Shown: positions 7,359-15,382 of the stretch, one piece after another | Position numbering within the stretch: position 1 is the first letter of the stretch | Layout of the letters: each line of letters starts with the position of its first letter | Assembly (NCBI RefSeq): GCF_022369515.1 | Contig: NZ_CP059724.1 | Location: 4,030,001-4,094,000, forward strand | Direction: 5' to 3' | Source of the DNA: Paenibacillus sp. 19GGS1-52 | GTDB taxonomy: Bacteria; Bacillota; Bacilli; Paenibacillales; Paenibacillaceae | Length of the DNA stretch: 64,000 nt | The notes under the pieces: generated by a model | Told to the model about the DNA's origin: nothing | The model's input: only the letters and a program-made list of their open reading frames with translations | Database searches by the model: none | Position numbers and translations under genes: made by a program

Positions 7359-8564
7359 ATGGCAAGCATCCAAAAACGCGGAGAGAACCGGTGGCGATTA
7401 GTTGCAGAACTCGGCTACGATGCTCAGGGCAAACGGGTCCAAGAAAGAAAGACGATTATAGTCGATGATCCTTCCCTGCTGCGGGCACCGCGGAGGCTGC
7501 AAAACTACCTGGACGCTGAACTCCTGAAATTCCAAATGGAAGTAGAAGCTGGCCATTATATCCGACCGGAGAAACTTACATTCGAAGCTTTCATTGAGAT
7601 ATGGATAAATAAGTTTGTTGAAGTTGAACTTCAAGAAAAAACAAAAGTGAGTTACAAATTCCACGCTGAACGACGAATAGTTCCATTTTTCCGTACTATG
7701 CACATGGACAAAATCAAGACGATGCACATTACCGATTATCTGGACTATCTCCGGACACCTGAGGCAAGCCTGAATAGGGATGGCAAACCTCTTGGCTCTG
7801 CTACGATCGTTTATAATTACCGGGTCCTTCGCAGCATCTTCGCCAAGGCTGTTGAATGGCGAGTCTTAAAGGATAACCCCATGACAGGCGTCAAGAAGCC
7901 CCGTGAAGACGATATCAAAGAGATGGAGTACTATGACGAGAAGGAAATCGAACTGCTCTTTATGGCGCTTGAGGACGAGCCAATCCAGCTCCGGCTTCAA
8001 GTCACATTAGCTGTGACAACCGGTATGCGCCGTGCTGAAATGGCCGGACTGGAATGGAAGAACATCGATCTAGTCAATGGGGTTATTGATATCAAGCAGA
8101 CTGTGACTATGTTTAAGGATGGCGCTCCGGTCATTAAAGGCCCTAAAAACAAACAATCAAAACGGCGTATTGCGCTGGCACCGGCTGTCATAGATGAGAT
8201 GAAACTGTACAGAACCGAATGGGCGAAGATGAAGTTGCAGCTAGGGGATAAATGGACTGCGGGGGATTCAGAATTCCTCTTCTGTAGAACCAGCGGAGAG
8301 CCTTCTGATCCGGAGCGTCTTACAAAGCGTTGGATCTCTTTTCACCGCAAGCATGACCTGAAGCCGATCCGCCTGCATGACCTCCGTCATACGTCCGTCT
8401 CTTGGATGGTGTTCAAGAAGGTCCACTCTGAGGCCATAGCAAAGCGTGTAGGGCACACGAATACTAAGATGCTTCAGATATACGCTCACATCTTCGATTC
8501 CGTAGACCAGGCCGCTGCAGACGTCTTTGATGGTATGGTTATACCAGCTAAGAAAAAGGCTTGA
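7359..8564 (+). CDS. int: Site-specific tyrosine recombinase (phage integrase)
   Basis: 401 residues from ATG 7359 behind GAAGGAGGT. An AP2-like arm-binding domain (MASIQKRGENRWRLVAELGY) leads. A SAM-like core-binding domain follows at about 72-170. The catalytic domain has R224 (TTGMRRAEM), H340 and R343 (LHDLRHTS), H366 (VGHTN) and nucleophile Y375 (LQIYAH). All key residues are present, so it should be active. It catalyses integration and excision between attP and attB. It is the rightmost gene of the element, so the right attachment junction should follow within a few hundred bases. The length is typical of Firmicute phage integrases. Confidence 0.93.
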   Translation: MASIQKRGENRWRLVAELGYDAQGKRVQERKTIIVDDPSLLRAPRRLQNYLDAELLKFQMEVEAGHYIRPEKLTFEAFIEIWINKFVEVELQEKTKVSYKFHAERRIVPFFRTMHMDKIKTMHITDYLDYLRTPEASLNRDGKPLGSATIVYNYRVLRSIFAKAVEWRVLKDNPMTGVKKPREDDIKEMEYYDEKEIELLFMALEDEPIQLRLQVTLAVTTGMRRAEMAGLEWKNIDLVNGVIDIKQTVTMFKDGAPVIKGPKNKQSKRRIALAPAVIDEMKLYRTEWAKMKLQLGDKWTAGDSEFLFCRTSGEPSDPERLTKRWISFHRKHDLKPIRLHDLRHTSVSWMVFKKVHSEAIAKRVGHTNTKMLQIYAHIFDSVDQAAADVFDGMVIPAKKKA

Positions 8565-8579
8565 TTCAGGGAACGTAAG

Positions 8580-8599
8580 TGGGCACCATGTGGGCACCA
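8580..8599. repeat. Tandem TGGGCACCA repeats, candidate integrase arm sites
   Basis: TGGGCACCA occurs at 8580-8588 and 8591-8599, one helical turn (11 bp) apart, 16 bp after the integrase stop codon. Short direct repeats near an integrase gene are often arm-type binding sites next to the attachment core. The core itself cannot be identified without the other prophage end. Confidence 0.4.
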
Positions 8600-8727
8600 A
8601 ATCCGCAAAGAGGACCTAAAACCAGTACACACGTTCCTGTGTCATTTTGACCTAAAGCCTAATGTACCAAGGGTTTCACGTTTTAATAAAGTGCTGAAAT
8701 TGTGCTTTAGTCTCCTCTCCCATGAAA

Positions 8728-8749
8728 GGGGCCCTAGTGATAGGGCCCC
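8728..8749. terminator. Strong hairpin beyond the integrase
   Basis: GGGGCCCTA, a GTGA loop and TAGGGCCCC form a perfect 9-bp stem. A weak T-rich tract (AATTTATGTTT) follows on the plus strand, so it may end integrase transcription. It may already belong to the host side of the junction. Confidence 0.5.
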
Positions 8750-8817
8750 GAATTTATGTTTGTAGAGCCCTATAGTAGTAGCAATTTATTATTAAGGAAA
8801 CATTTCCTAGATATAAG

Positions 8818-8842
8818 AAAGAGCACCTCATTGGGCACTCTT
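8818..8842 (-). terminator. Terminator of the 8885-9283 gene
   Basis: On the minus strand AAGAGTGCC and GGTGCTCTT pair (two G-U pairs) around a short loop, followed by TCTTA. It lies 43 bp after the stop codon. Confidence 0.45.
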
Positions 8843-8884
8843 GAGTAATGACATAGTTTTAGATAATCCATTCTACTGTGCGCT

Positions 8885-9283
8885 TCAATGCAACAAACGT
8901 TTTTCATAGCTATTAATAAAATCTATCCAATATTCTTCACTAATTGATTTTTGACCTCCTCCGATAAAGGTAATCCTCTTATTCTCATAATCAACATCAC
9001 TTACTTGAGTAATATTCGCTAAATCATGTTCCGAAATACGTTTGAGGAAATCTGGAAACGGCGAATATTCCATCGTCTCATCCACATTATTGTACGAAGG
9101 AATAATAAAATACTCGCCAAAGTTTGTCATAGCAATAAGCGAACCATTTTCATGAACCTTTAAATCAGTTATTTCGTCGCCTCTTATAGTTGCAAAATCT
9201 CCGCCCTTGGTTGGTACTGCGAGAATTTCTTCACGTTTACTAAGAAATCTTTTTATTTCATCCAGTTCAAGCTTTTCGTCCAT
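8885..9283 (-). CDS. Hypothetical protein
   Basis: 132 residues, not recognised. ATG 9283 has GAAAGG upstream; a TTG at 9292 is too close to it. The protein is acidic and mixed alpha/beta, without a signal peptide or membrane segment. The central part (GGDFATIRGDEITDLKVHENGSLIAMTNFGEYFIIPSYN) looks like a small beta-rich domain. The layout, with a C-terminal WIDFINSYEKR helix, is loosely like immunity-type proteins, but no motif supports that. It is the first gene clearly outside the prophage and is transcribed alone. Confidence 0.45.
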   Translation of the reverse strand: MDEKLELDEIKRFLSKREEILAVPTKGGDFATIRGDEITDLKVHENGSLIAMTNFGEYFIIPSYNNVDETMEYSPFPDFLKRISEHDLANITQVSDVDYENKRITFIGGGQKSISEEYWIDFINSYEKRLLH

Positions 9284-9454
9284 AATGCACAACCTTTCAG
9301 CTTTAATGAGTCAAATATACAATTGAGTTCGGTAGAACACAAACAAGGAAGAATGAAAATAAGGTATGCCGTTTTACACGCCTATATGAGATCCAACTGC
9401 CTTAGGCTTTAAGCTTTAAACTAGAATAAGGGAAATTTTCCTGAGCAAAAGAAA

Positions 9455-9478
9455 AAACGCCTTCAGTTGGCGCTCATG
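9455..9478 (-). terminator. Terminator of the DUF2935 gene
   Basis: On the minus strand CGCC and GGCG pair around AACTGAA and are followed by six T. It lies about 75 bp after the stop codon at 9550. Confidence 0.5.
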
Positions 9479-9549
9479 GGTGAAGATATTTTAGTTACAT
9501 GTATAGCGCAACATGGTTTTCAAGTAGGTGAAGCAAACCCCACAGCAAA

Positions 9550-10365
9550 TCAGTGTAATATTTCTCTCTTGTTCACCTTAAAACCTGATAGAGATTGATC
9601 AAACATATCCAGAATAAAAAGGAAACGTTCAGCTTCGCGGAATACATGATCGGCTAACAAAGGATGGATAATACTCTTTATTTTGCATTCATCGATTAAA
9701 TCACGCGCTGTCTTTTTAAAATCACGTAAAGATTGAACGGAAACTCGGTTTTCATCAACAAATTGACTCAACAAAGGAACCGTTTGTGATTGGGGACGCA
9801 TATAACTTAAATCTGTCGCTTGAAAGACCAACTTATCAAAATCATTACTAAAATCCCTTGCTTGTTCGACCAGTTTCCGTTCAGATGGATCAAGTAAATG
9901 ACCTATGAATTTTGCGTGATCTGCCATAATTTTTAAGAAAAAGACATTTTCATCGATAATAGCATCGGGCAAGGGTTGGAGTTTCCCTGAATTCAGTTCT
10001 TCCAAGCGATTTCTGAAATAATTGGCTTCCCGACTGATATGATCTACTAATAAAGGGAAATTAGTCTGTCCAGGAAGCTTGCACTGTAAAATAAGCCCCA
10101 ACACCATTCTCTTAAATGCCCAAATATTAGTCGCCGCATTCCTAACCTCGTTATTAAACTCTTTGATAATGTAAGGATCTGTGTTGATATTAAAATTATG
10201 CGATCTTCGTTCAATGTCTTCAAAAATAGCTTGAAACTGTTTGGCTTCATTGATAAGTTGAGTATCTTCGGCTCTAAAACCTAATCCAAGAAAAAATGAA
10301 TGCTCCTTCATGATCCTAGACCAAAACTGTATCTCATTTAACGACTGGGCAACAAATGCATCCAA
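9550..10365 (-). CDS. DUF2935 family protein
   Basis: 271 residues from TTG 10365, set by AAGGAGG eight bases upstream. It has two copies of a helical unit: EIQFWSRIMKEHSFFLGLGF..LINEAKQF in the first half and ENVFFLKIMADHAKFIGHLLD..LVEQARDF in the second. Each unit carries conserved acidic/His positions on helices (E-x-x-FW..EH, HxxFxxxxL). This is the DUF2935 fold, a duplicated four-helix, ferritin-like bundle thought to bind metal; its function is unknown. It is soluble, with no signal peptide. It is transcribed alone. The family call is confident. Confidence 0.8.
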   Translation of the reverse strand: MDAFVAQSLNEIQFWSRIMKEHSFFLGLGFRAEDTQLINEAKQFQAIFEDIERRSHNFNINTDPYIIKEFNNEVRNAATNIWAFKRMVLGLILQCKLPGQTNFPLLVDHISREANYFRNRLEELNSGKLQPLPDAIIDENVFFLKIMADHAKFIGHLLDPSERKLVEQARDFSNDFDKLVFQATDLSYMRPQSQTVPLLSQFVDENRVSVQSLRDFKKTARDLIDECKIKSIIHPLLADHVFREAERFLFILDMFDQSLSGFKVNKREILH

Positions 10366-10450
10366 TTTATATTCCTCCTTATGTAACAAAAAACCTTACT
10401 TAGTCATATGAAATATATTTTGTCCGTTATGATAACTTTTTCTCGAACCA

Positions 10451-10503
10451 AAAAAACGATATGTAAGCAATTACCGAAGTAACTGCCTACATACCGTTTT
10501 TTC
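10451..10503 (-). terminator. Long hairpin terminator, probably bidirectional
   Basis: AAAAAACGATATGTAAGCA and TGCCTACATACCGTTTTTT pair over 19 positions with two mismatches. On the minus strand it lies just after the VOC-family gene ending at 10529. Confidence 0.65.
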
Positions 10504-10528
10504 GATGCATGTGAGTGAGGACTGAATT

Positions 10529-10927
10529 TTAATTGAAGATAGAATGGTGGTCTCCTACGATGGGTCTGCTTCTAAAACAAATTATATTGCCATCGGGATC
10601 TCGAAAATGCATTGACCTTGCACCCCAAGGATAGGTAGTAGGAGGGGTCAGGAATTCAATACCCGTAATTATCAATCTTTCATATTCTACATCTACATCA
10701 TGCACATTAAACCCCAAAGTAAAATTCCCTGTTCCCCAATGCTTTGAAAAGTCAAACCCCATATCAGTTTCGGCAGCTTTTTTCGAGTAAATGGCTAAAC
10801 CCGTACCTATCGTTTCAATTTCCGCATGAATATCGTTTCCCTCTGCTTTTGTTTGTAATATAGCTTCATAGAAATTAGTAAGCACTAGCACGTTTTCAGT
10901 TATGAGACACACATCAGTAAACTTCAC
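10529..10927 (-). CDS. VOC-superfamily (glyoxalase/dioxygenase-like) protein
   Basis: 132 residues from GTG 10927, set by GAGGAGGGTATAT upstream. The pattern KFTDVCLITENVLVLTNFYEAILQT, then GNFTLGFNVHDVDVEYERL and a C-terminal GARSMHFRDPDGNIICFRS is that of a single-chain VOC protein with paired beta-alpha-beta-beta-beta units. RSMHFRDPDGN is the usual substrate/metal-site strand and turn. The first expected metal His is not present at the start (CLIT rather than HxxI), so metal binding or glyoxalase activity is doubtful. Such proteins may detoxify, ring-cleave or sequester a ligand such as an antibiotic. It is monocistronic. Confidence 0.75.
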   Translation of the reverse strand: MKFTDVCLITENVLVLTNFYEAILQTKAEGNDIHAEIETIGTGLAIYSKKAAETDMGFDFSKHWGTGNFTLGFNVHDVDVEYERLIITGIEFLTPPTTYPWGARSMHFRDPDGNIICFRSRPIVGDHHSIFN

Positions 10928-10983
10928 ATATACCCTCCTCAATACTGAAGTGGATGATCTGACTAAACCATGACCCTTGTACA

Positions 10984-11014
10984 AAAAAACTCCTTCACTA
11001 TACCCGTGAAGGAG
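10984..11014 (-). terminator. Terminator of the FMN-binding-like gene
   Basis: CTCCTTCAC, a seven-base loop and GTGAAGGAG form a perfect stem. On the minus strand seven T follow. It ends transcription of the 11044-11601 gene. Confidence 0.7.
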
Positions 11015-11043
11015 TCTCTTAATCGTTCTATCGAAGCGAATTT

Positions 11044-11601
11044 TTATTTCGCAGCCTTAGCTGCGTTCAAAATCGCCGTTAAATAACCTTGAGTATCCAC
11101 AAGTGTTGCTCCGCTTACAGCGTCGACCATTTGTTCTTTGGTCTTGTGAGTAAGTGTAGCTTCAAGTGATTTGATTGTTCTGCCTGTTGCATATTTTTCA
11201 ATAGTAGCTAAGTTTTTGTCATAAGAAACTGTGGATTTAGCTTCTTCTTTCATGTGCTCGCTGTAATATTTAGCATTAGCCTTCTTCGAAGCAAGAACCA
11301 TGTTAGGATCTTTGTAATTCAGTCCGAAATCGGAGTCAGAGTTAGGCACTCCCTTTGCCACATCCGAACCCAAGAATTGATAATCATCTAGCGAAGCAGC
11401 AACAATTACGCCATTTTGAACTACAGCAACCGCTACTGTAAAGCATTTCGTACCATGAGCAGCCGCTTCTACCCGGCCAACCTTAAGCGGTGCGCTTGCC
11501 GCCGAAGAAACATTGTTCAGAGCAGAGCTATTACCTGCCCCTACAACAGCCAAAGAAATACCAGCAACTAGCAATAATTTCGTAACTTTTTTCACAAACA
11601 T
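11044..11601 (-). CDS. Secreted FMN-binding-domain-like protein
   Basis: 185 residues. The N-terminal 30 form a signal peptide (KKVTKLLLVAGISLAVVGAG). The mature part carries VQNGVIVAASLDDYQFL and, near the C-terminus, VDAVSGATLVD. The latter fits the D-x-x-S-G-A-T motif where the flavin transferase ApbE attaches FMN covalently to a Thr, as in NqrC and RnfG. The protein would then be an extracellular flavoprotein in electron transfer. ATG 11601 follows GGGGGAATG. It is transcribed alone with its own terminator. A secreted FAD flavoprotein at 45740 could be a partner but lies far away. The fold call rests on this motif. Confidence 0.65.
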   Translation of the reverse strand: MFVKKVTKLLLVAGISLAVVGAGNSSALNNVSSAASAPLKVGRVEAAAHGTKCFTVAVAVVQNGVIVAASLDDYQFLGSDVAKGVPNSDSDFGLNYKDPNMVLASKKANAKYYSEHMKEEAKSTVSYDKNLATIEKYATGRTIKSLEATLTHKTKEQMVDAVSGATLVDTQGYLTAILNAAKAAK

Positions 11602-11734
11602 TCCCCCGATTCTTGTTATAAAGAGCGCTTACATGTTATAATTTATCAATTTATCACATCCACGTCAGTTAAAAATGTTACTATAAAAATGCAAATATAT
11701 GGAATTTTTCTGCTAATATCGAATATTCGCTATA

Positions 11735-11762
11735 AAAAAAGAGCCGTCTATTAGACGACTCC
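11735..11762 (-). terminator. Terminator of the hydrolase gene
   Basis: On the minus strand GAGTCGTCT, a TAAT loop region and AGACGGCTC pair with one mismatch, then seven T follow. It begins directly after the stop codon of 11769-13469. Confidence 0.65.
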
Positions 11763-11768
11763 TCCTTA

Positions 11769-13469
11769 TTATTTCTGTCCCGTAATCCATTCTGCCATAT
11801 CGCTAATCACTTTGGCATCTACAAGCCCAGCAACATTATACTCTGTAGCGGTTCCTGCTCCAACTCCGTCGTAATTGACAAAGAAATGATTCAAGCCCGG
11901 ATACAGTTTATAGACTGCCAAGGGATCATTTTTTAATACTTCCTGCCATAGAGGATAGTCCTTGTTGGCATAGACCTGAATATCATCCGAGCCTTGCAGC
12001 ACAAGCACCGGTTTGGTCAGTTTACGGGCCAGAGTCTCGGTATTGTGCTGGTCCATCTCCATAAAGTAATAGGCGGGGCTTCCAAATAAAGTGGTTGCTT
12101 TAGCCTCCGTCTCGCTCCATGTACTCATTTGGTTTGCTTTTACCATTTCAGCTGCAAGCATGGCTTGAGATTGCGCCTTAAGCGGATCTTTGTCATCCAT
12201 GGCCTTAAAAATGGCTGCGTATTGATCATTCATAATTTCCCACAGCTTCCGTGGTGAACCTGCCAATAGGATGAGTCCGGCAAAATCACCGCCCTCGGCG
12301 TCTATTCTAGGTGCCAACATACCACCCAGGCTGTGCCCAACCATATATACCCGTGCCGGATTAATCCGCTTGTCGCTCTTAAGTAGCAGGGAAGCCGCAA
12401 TCGCATCATCCACTGTTTCTTCTTTGACGGTTACCCCTGTGGCTGCTTCACCCATAAATTGTTGCGGATAAGTAAAAGTACGCTTGTCATAACGGAGAAC
12501 AGCTATCCCCTGCTGCGCCAGCCCCCACGCGATATCGCGGAACGGCTTATATCCGAACGCAGTTTCGTCCTGGTCTGACGCCCCTGACCCCTGAACTAGC
12601 ACTACTGCAGACAAAGGCCCCGTTGCATTCTTAGGCAATGTCAGTGTGCCTTTCAGTGGATGCGTCGTTCCTGCTCCTACATTAATCTCCTCTTCTACTA
12701 CACTCGCCGGAATAACGAGATCAGCAGGAACTGGGGAGATATGGAGCCCAATGATTTGACCATTGTTGTTAACAAGACTTGTTACAGCTACATCTCCTTT
12801 GCTAAAAGAAACTGTACTTACTATTGTAAGTCCATCATTTCCTTTGCTAGCTTGAACTGATTTCAATTTCACAAAGTCTCCGTTCGGAGTAGCGATGCTT
12901 TCCCAGGCCTGCTGAAGCTGTGGAACCGAGACGGCTGTCTGCATAACCTTACTAAAATATCGTTGCGACAATAGCTCATACTTACCAGAGGTAAAGAGAC
13001 CCAGAACTGTATTTGCCATAGCTTGTGTAGTGTTCACAGCAACCTCCCCTGACACAGCATCATAAGTGGTCACTAATCCCAATGCATAGAAGAAGGTCAA
13101 TGGTACATAAATACGATTATTTCTTAATACAACTTTGCCCTCAAAGGCGATTGTGTCTTGTCCATTAATCGTAACTTCGCTTCCTCCAACCTTAAGTGAG
13201 AGCTCACTTCCACCCCCAGCTAATAGGACGATGTTGTTCTTTTTAATGAAGGAAACAGTAAGGTCCAATGCTTCTCCTGCTATACGGAGGGGTACCATTA
13301 CAGTAGAGCCGCTTACATAGGGTGTGCTGTCCACAGGGAGTATTAACGCCTCATTGTTAATGCTGAATTCCACTTTTGCCATTGCCCCGTGTGCTGTTGT
13401 TGCTGGCCATGCCCAACCTCCTGACAGCAGTAGACAACAAGACAAGACAATCGCTAACCTTTTTTTCAC
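11769..13469 (-). CDS. Secreted alpha/beta hydrolase with copper-amine-oxidase-type N-terminal domain
   Basis: 566 residues from GTG 13469, preceded by GAGAGGAGAGG. It has a signal peptide at 1-30 (KKRLAIVLSCCLLLSGGWAW..AHGA). A beta-rich stalk domain follows at about 32-145 (VPLRIAGEALDLTV..LRNNRIYVPLTFFYALG), the copper-amine-oxidase N-like domain common in Paenibacillus secreted proteins. About 150-250 resembles a DUF3887 cystatin-like module. The C-terminal 300 residues are an alpha/beta hydrolase: oxyanion region VLVQGSGASDQDE, nucleophile elbow GHSLGG, and a late His in GLNHFF. The substrate is not evident; it is probably an esterase or peptidase-like enzyme acting outside the cell. It is monocistronic. 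Confidence 0.82.
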   Translation of the reverse strand: MKKRLAIVLSCCLLLSGGWAWPATTAHGAMAKVEFSINNEALILPVDSTPYVSGSTVMVPLRIAGEALDLTVSFIKKNNIVLLAGGGSELSLKVGGSEVTINGQDTIAFEGKVVLRNNRIYVPLTFFYALGLVTTYDAVSGEVAVNTTQAMANTVLGLFTSGKYELLSQRYFSKVMQTAVSVPQLQQAWESIATPNGDFVKLKSVQASKGNDGLTIVSTVSFSKGDVAVTSLVNNNGQIIGLHISPVPADLVIPASVVEEEINVGAGTTHPLKGTLTLPKNATGPLSAVVLVQGSGASDQDETAFGYKPFRDIAWGLAQQGIAVLRYDKRTFTYPQQFMGEAATGVTVKEETVDDAIAASLLLKSDKRINPARVYMVGHSLGGMLAPRIDAEGGDFAGLILLAGSPRKLWEIMNDQYAAIFKAMDDKDPLKAQSQAMLAAEMVKANQMSTWSETEAKATTLFGSPAYYFMEMDQHNTETLARKLTKPVLVLQGSDDIQVYANKDYPLWQEVLKNDPLAVYKLYPGLNHFFVNYDGVGAGTATEYNVAGLVDAKVISDMAEWITGQK

Positions 13470-13636
13470 CAAAACCCTCTCCTCTCTCGATTCACATCTC
13501 TTTTTACGAATCATATTAAGATTGGTTACAGTATCATTTGGAAATTTTTTGCACAATAGAAGTTAATTAAATTCTCCCGCTTCTCTCCAAGTGCTGGTAT
13601 GATTAAAAGATTAAATATATGTAAGGAGGTATCTAC

Positions 13637-13879
13637 TTGCTAAAGCTATCTGTATATCGCAGTTGTCCGCCTCAAGGAGATCCCAATGAAATCATTACTG
13701 GAGAAACTGTTCAGGATCTAATTGCCACTCTTTATAATAAAACATTAATGAAATGGGCAGGAAAACTGAATGGTAAGGAAGTTATTGAGCAAATAAGTTC
13801 AAGTGATGTTGTAGAAGGTGTCGTCTGGTATCCCAAAGGTGACAAAAGATATTGGTTTATTGTAGAACGCATTTCATGA
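13637..13879 (+). CDS. Hypothetical protein
   Basis: 80 residues starting at TTG 13637 with AAGGAGGT six bases upstream. It is not recognised. It is mixed alpha/beta, with a central TVQDLIATLYNKTLMKWAGKLNGKEVI and an aromatic C-terminal strand (VEGVVWYPKGDKRYWFIVERI). It has no signal peptide. It is transcribed alone between two leftward genes. The strong ribosome site supports expression. Confidence 0.5.
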   Translation: MLKLSVYRSCPPQGDPNEIITGETVQDLIATLYNKTLMKWAGKLNGKEVIEQISSSDVVEGVVWYPKGDKRYWFIVERIS

Positions 13880-13953
13880 CATTACTATAAAATTGATACA
13901 AAAAATAGAAGGCAGGCAAAGTTCCCGACCTTCTATTTCTGCTATCCATTGGA

Positions 13954-14175
13954 CTATAACAACGATCTCCGCAAATTTTTAATTGCAATTCCATTTAAAC
14001 GCAGTGCTTTAAGGATGGACACCCTCGCTTCAAGCACCTCATGTCTTGCCCGACTTCCAAGGGGTAAACAACGAAGATTTTCATTAATTTCTGCAAGTCT
14101 TCTCAAGAGTATAACCCGTTGTGCCCGCAAAGCCTTTAAAGCTCTCCAAATTCTCGCTTTATTCGCTACAGTCAT
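13954..14175 (-). CDS. Small basic hypothetical protein
   Basis: 73 residues from ATG 14175, set by AAGAGGTG upstream; the open frame runs further to 14304 but lacks a start site. It is very rich in Arg and Leu (RIWRALKALRAQRVILLRRLAEINENLR) and predicted as two amphipathic helices. There are no known motifs. It could bind nucleic acid or form a coiled coil. It lies convergent to the 13637 gene and downstream of the YjcZ-like gene's terminator, so it has its own promoter. Confidence 0.45.
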   Translation of the reverse strand: MTVANKARIWRALKALRAQRVILLRRLAEINENLRCLPLGSRARHEVLEARVSILKALRLNGIAIKNLRRSLL

Positions 14176-14282
14176 TATCCAACACCTCTTTTCTTTTTTA
14201 TAGAATAAGAGATGCAAGAGATCACATATCTGTCTGTATGATTTGGCAATTAAAGATTTGGGATTGTAAAAATTGTGAATAT

Positions 14283-14315
14283 GTAAAAAAACGGCTCCTG
14301 TCAAAGACAGAAGCC
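14283..14315 (-). terminator. Terminator of the YjcZ-like gene
   Basis: On the minus strand GGCTTCTGTC and GACAGGAGCC pair with one mismatch, followed by G and seven T. It lies 40 bp after the stop codon at 14355. Confidence 0.65.
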
Positions 14316-14354
14316 AGCTATAAATGGCAAGACTAGATTGTTATTATAGTTCCT

Positions 14355-14495
14355 CTAGATGAAGCAGGCACTTAAAATAATAACTAACAAGATATAAAGT
14401 ACCAATATCGCCCCTGTCGAAGTCCAAGGACTTACCGGACATGGACCTACACCAACGCCGCCAACATTGCCGCCGTGACCGCAATCAGCACCCAT
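14355..14495 (-). CDS. YjcZ-family small sporulation-type membrane protein
   Basis: 46 residues. ATG 14495 is preceded by AAGGAGGGGG. The N-terminal half is Gly/Cys-rich (MGADCGHGGNVGGVGVGPC). The C-terminal half is one hydrophobic segment (STGAILVLYILLVIILSACF). This is the layout of the YjcZ family: short Gly-rich head, one membrane helix, stop soon after. Members are expressed during sporulation and associate with the spore in Bacillus. It has its own terminator. The neighbouring beta-rich protein and lysis genes may share a sporulation link, which is inference. Confidence 0.7.
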   Translation of the reverse strand: MGADCGHGGNVGGVGVGPCPVSPWTSTGAILVLYILLVIILSACFI

Positions 14496-14574
14496 TTGAA
14501 AACCCCCTCCTTAAAGTTGAGTACAGAACAGAATATGTAATGAATGCCTTTAAAGATTGGGCGAACAGTCAAAA

Positions 14575-14600
14575 AGAACCCCGCCATACTCTGACGGGGT
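14575..14600 (-). terminator. Terminator of the lysis-cassette operon
   Basis: AACCCCG and CGGGGTT pair around TCAGAGTATGG on the minus strand, followed by CTTTTT. It lies just after the 14615-15034 stop codon. Confidence 0.6.
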
Positions 14601-14614
14601 TAAACAAATGTGAA

Positions 14615-15034
14615 TTAATCCGAAACCAGAATACCATCAAAGTTCTCTGGACCTACACGAAATGTGCCAAGAATACTCGAAGAAACAAAGGCTGTATAAG
14701 TTAACTGTGGTGTAATTGGCGGCAAAAAATCAGAAGCAGAGAAGGTAATGACTTGAGGAGCCAGTACATTAAAATCCAAATTGGAAGTAGCTGAATAAAC
14801 CAAAGGATCGGTTGGCAAGATTCCTCTGACAATTGTAATGGTAATCGCTAAAGCTAACGGAATCTGTACAGATATCGTTCCTTTTAGAAGCACACGCGGA
14901 TTCGTGGTTACTCCCTCTGTGATCAGACCAATTTGACCAAAGATCTGCGGTGTATTAATAACCAGAATAGGAATCGATATGGATCCCGCAAAGCTAGCAT
15001 TCTGTGAGGTTCTTGCATCAAGATAAGTTCCCAT
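14615..15034 (-). CDS. Hypothetical beta-rich structural-type protein
   Basis: 139 residues from ATG 15034, with AGAAGGGG upstream. It has almost no Lys or charged residues and is rich in Thr, Ser, Ile, Val and Pro (ISIPILVINTPQIFGQIGLI, TISVQIPLALAITITIV). The composition predicts a compact all-beta domain like spore-coat, exosporium or other particle-surface proteins, though no family is recognised. No signal peptide is present. It lies 61 bp after the holin gene in the same direction and is followed by a terminator. A spore-surface or phage-derived structural role is possible. Confidence 0.5.
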   Translation of the reverse strand: MGTYLDARTSQNASFAGSISIPILVINTPQIFGQIGLITEGVTTNPRVLLKGTISVQIPLALAITITIVRGILPTDPLVYSATSNLDFNVLAPQVITFSASDFLPPITPQLTYTAFVSSSILGTFRVGPENFDGILVSD

Positions 15035-15095
15035 ATAAAGCACCCCTTCTTGTTTGATTTACTAGAAGAAATAATCATTCATTCACAAGACTTGA

Positions 15096-15377
15096 TTAAC
15101 TATCCTTGGTCGTTCCCTCCCGTTTATTAAAAGCCAGCTCGAAAAGCCCTGTCGCTGAGAGTCCTGCAAGCCCACCCGCCCAGAGACGCAGAATAAGATT
15201 CATATCCGTAAAAGGATACGCAATCGCCCCTACCAAGAGCCCTATTGCCAATCCTACAGCTGGAACTATATTTCGTGGAAGCTTCACACTATTCTTCACA
15301 AGCTGCACGAGCGCCATTACAAAAACAGCCAGCACAGAAGCAAAAGCAAGCACATTATTGAGTGCCTCGTTATTCAT
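15096..15377 (-). CDS. Phage holin (Hol118 / phage_holin_5_1 type)
   Basis: 93 residues. It has three predicted membrane segments: LAFASVLAVFVMALVQLV, IVPAVGLAIGLLVGAIAYPF and LWAGGLAGLSATGLFELAF, with a short polar tail (NKREGTTKDS). The signature AYPFTDMNLILRLWAGGLAG matches Listeria A118-type holins. Holins open the membrane so that the endolysin can reach the wall. It lies 5 bp after the glucosaminidase gene, forming a two-gene lysis cassette. No phage tail or head genes are visible beside it, so the cassette has been separated from a phage or adopted for another lysis step. Confidence 0.82.
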   Translation of the reverse strand: MNNEALNNVLAFASVLAVFVMALVQLVKNSVKLPRNIVPAVGLAIGLLVGAIAYPFTDMNLILRLWAGGLAGLSATGLFELAFNKREGTTKDS

Positions 15378-15382
15378 ACTTA

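Noticed and set aside
8701..8760. tRNA or tmRNA end as attachment site
   Set aside because: No cloverleaf arms, T-loop text or CCA end could be found around the integrase end.
11600..11640. cre site before the FMN-binding-like gene
   Set aside because: TGTAAGCGCTCTTT keeps the left half of the consensus but misses the final CA half.
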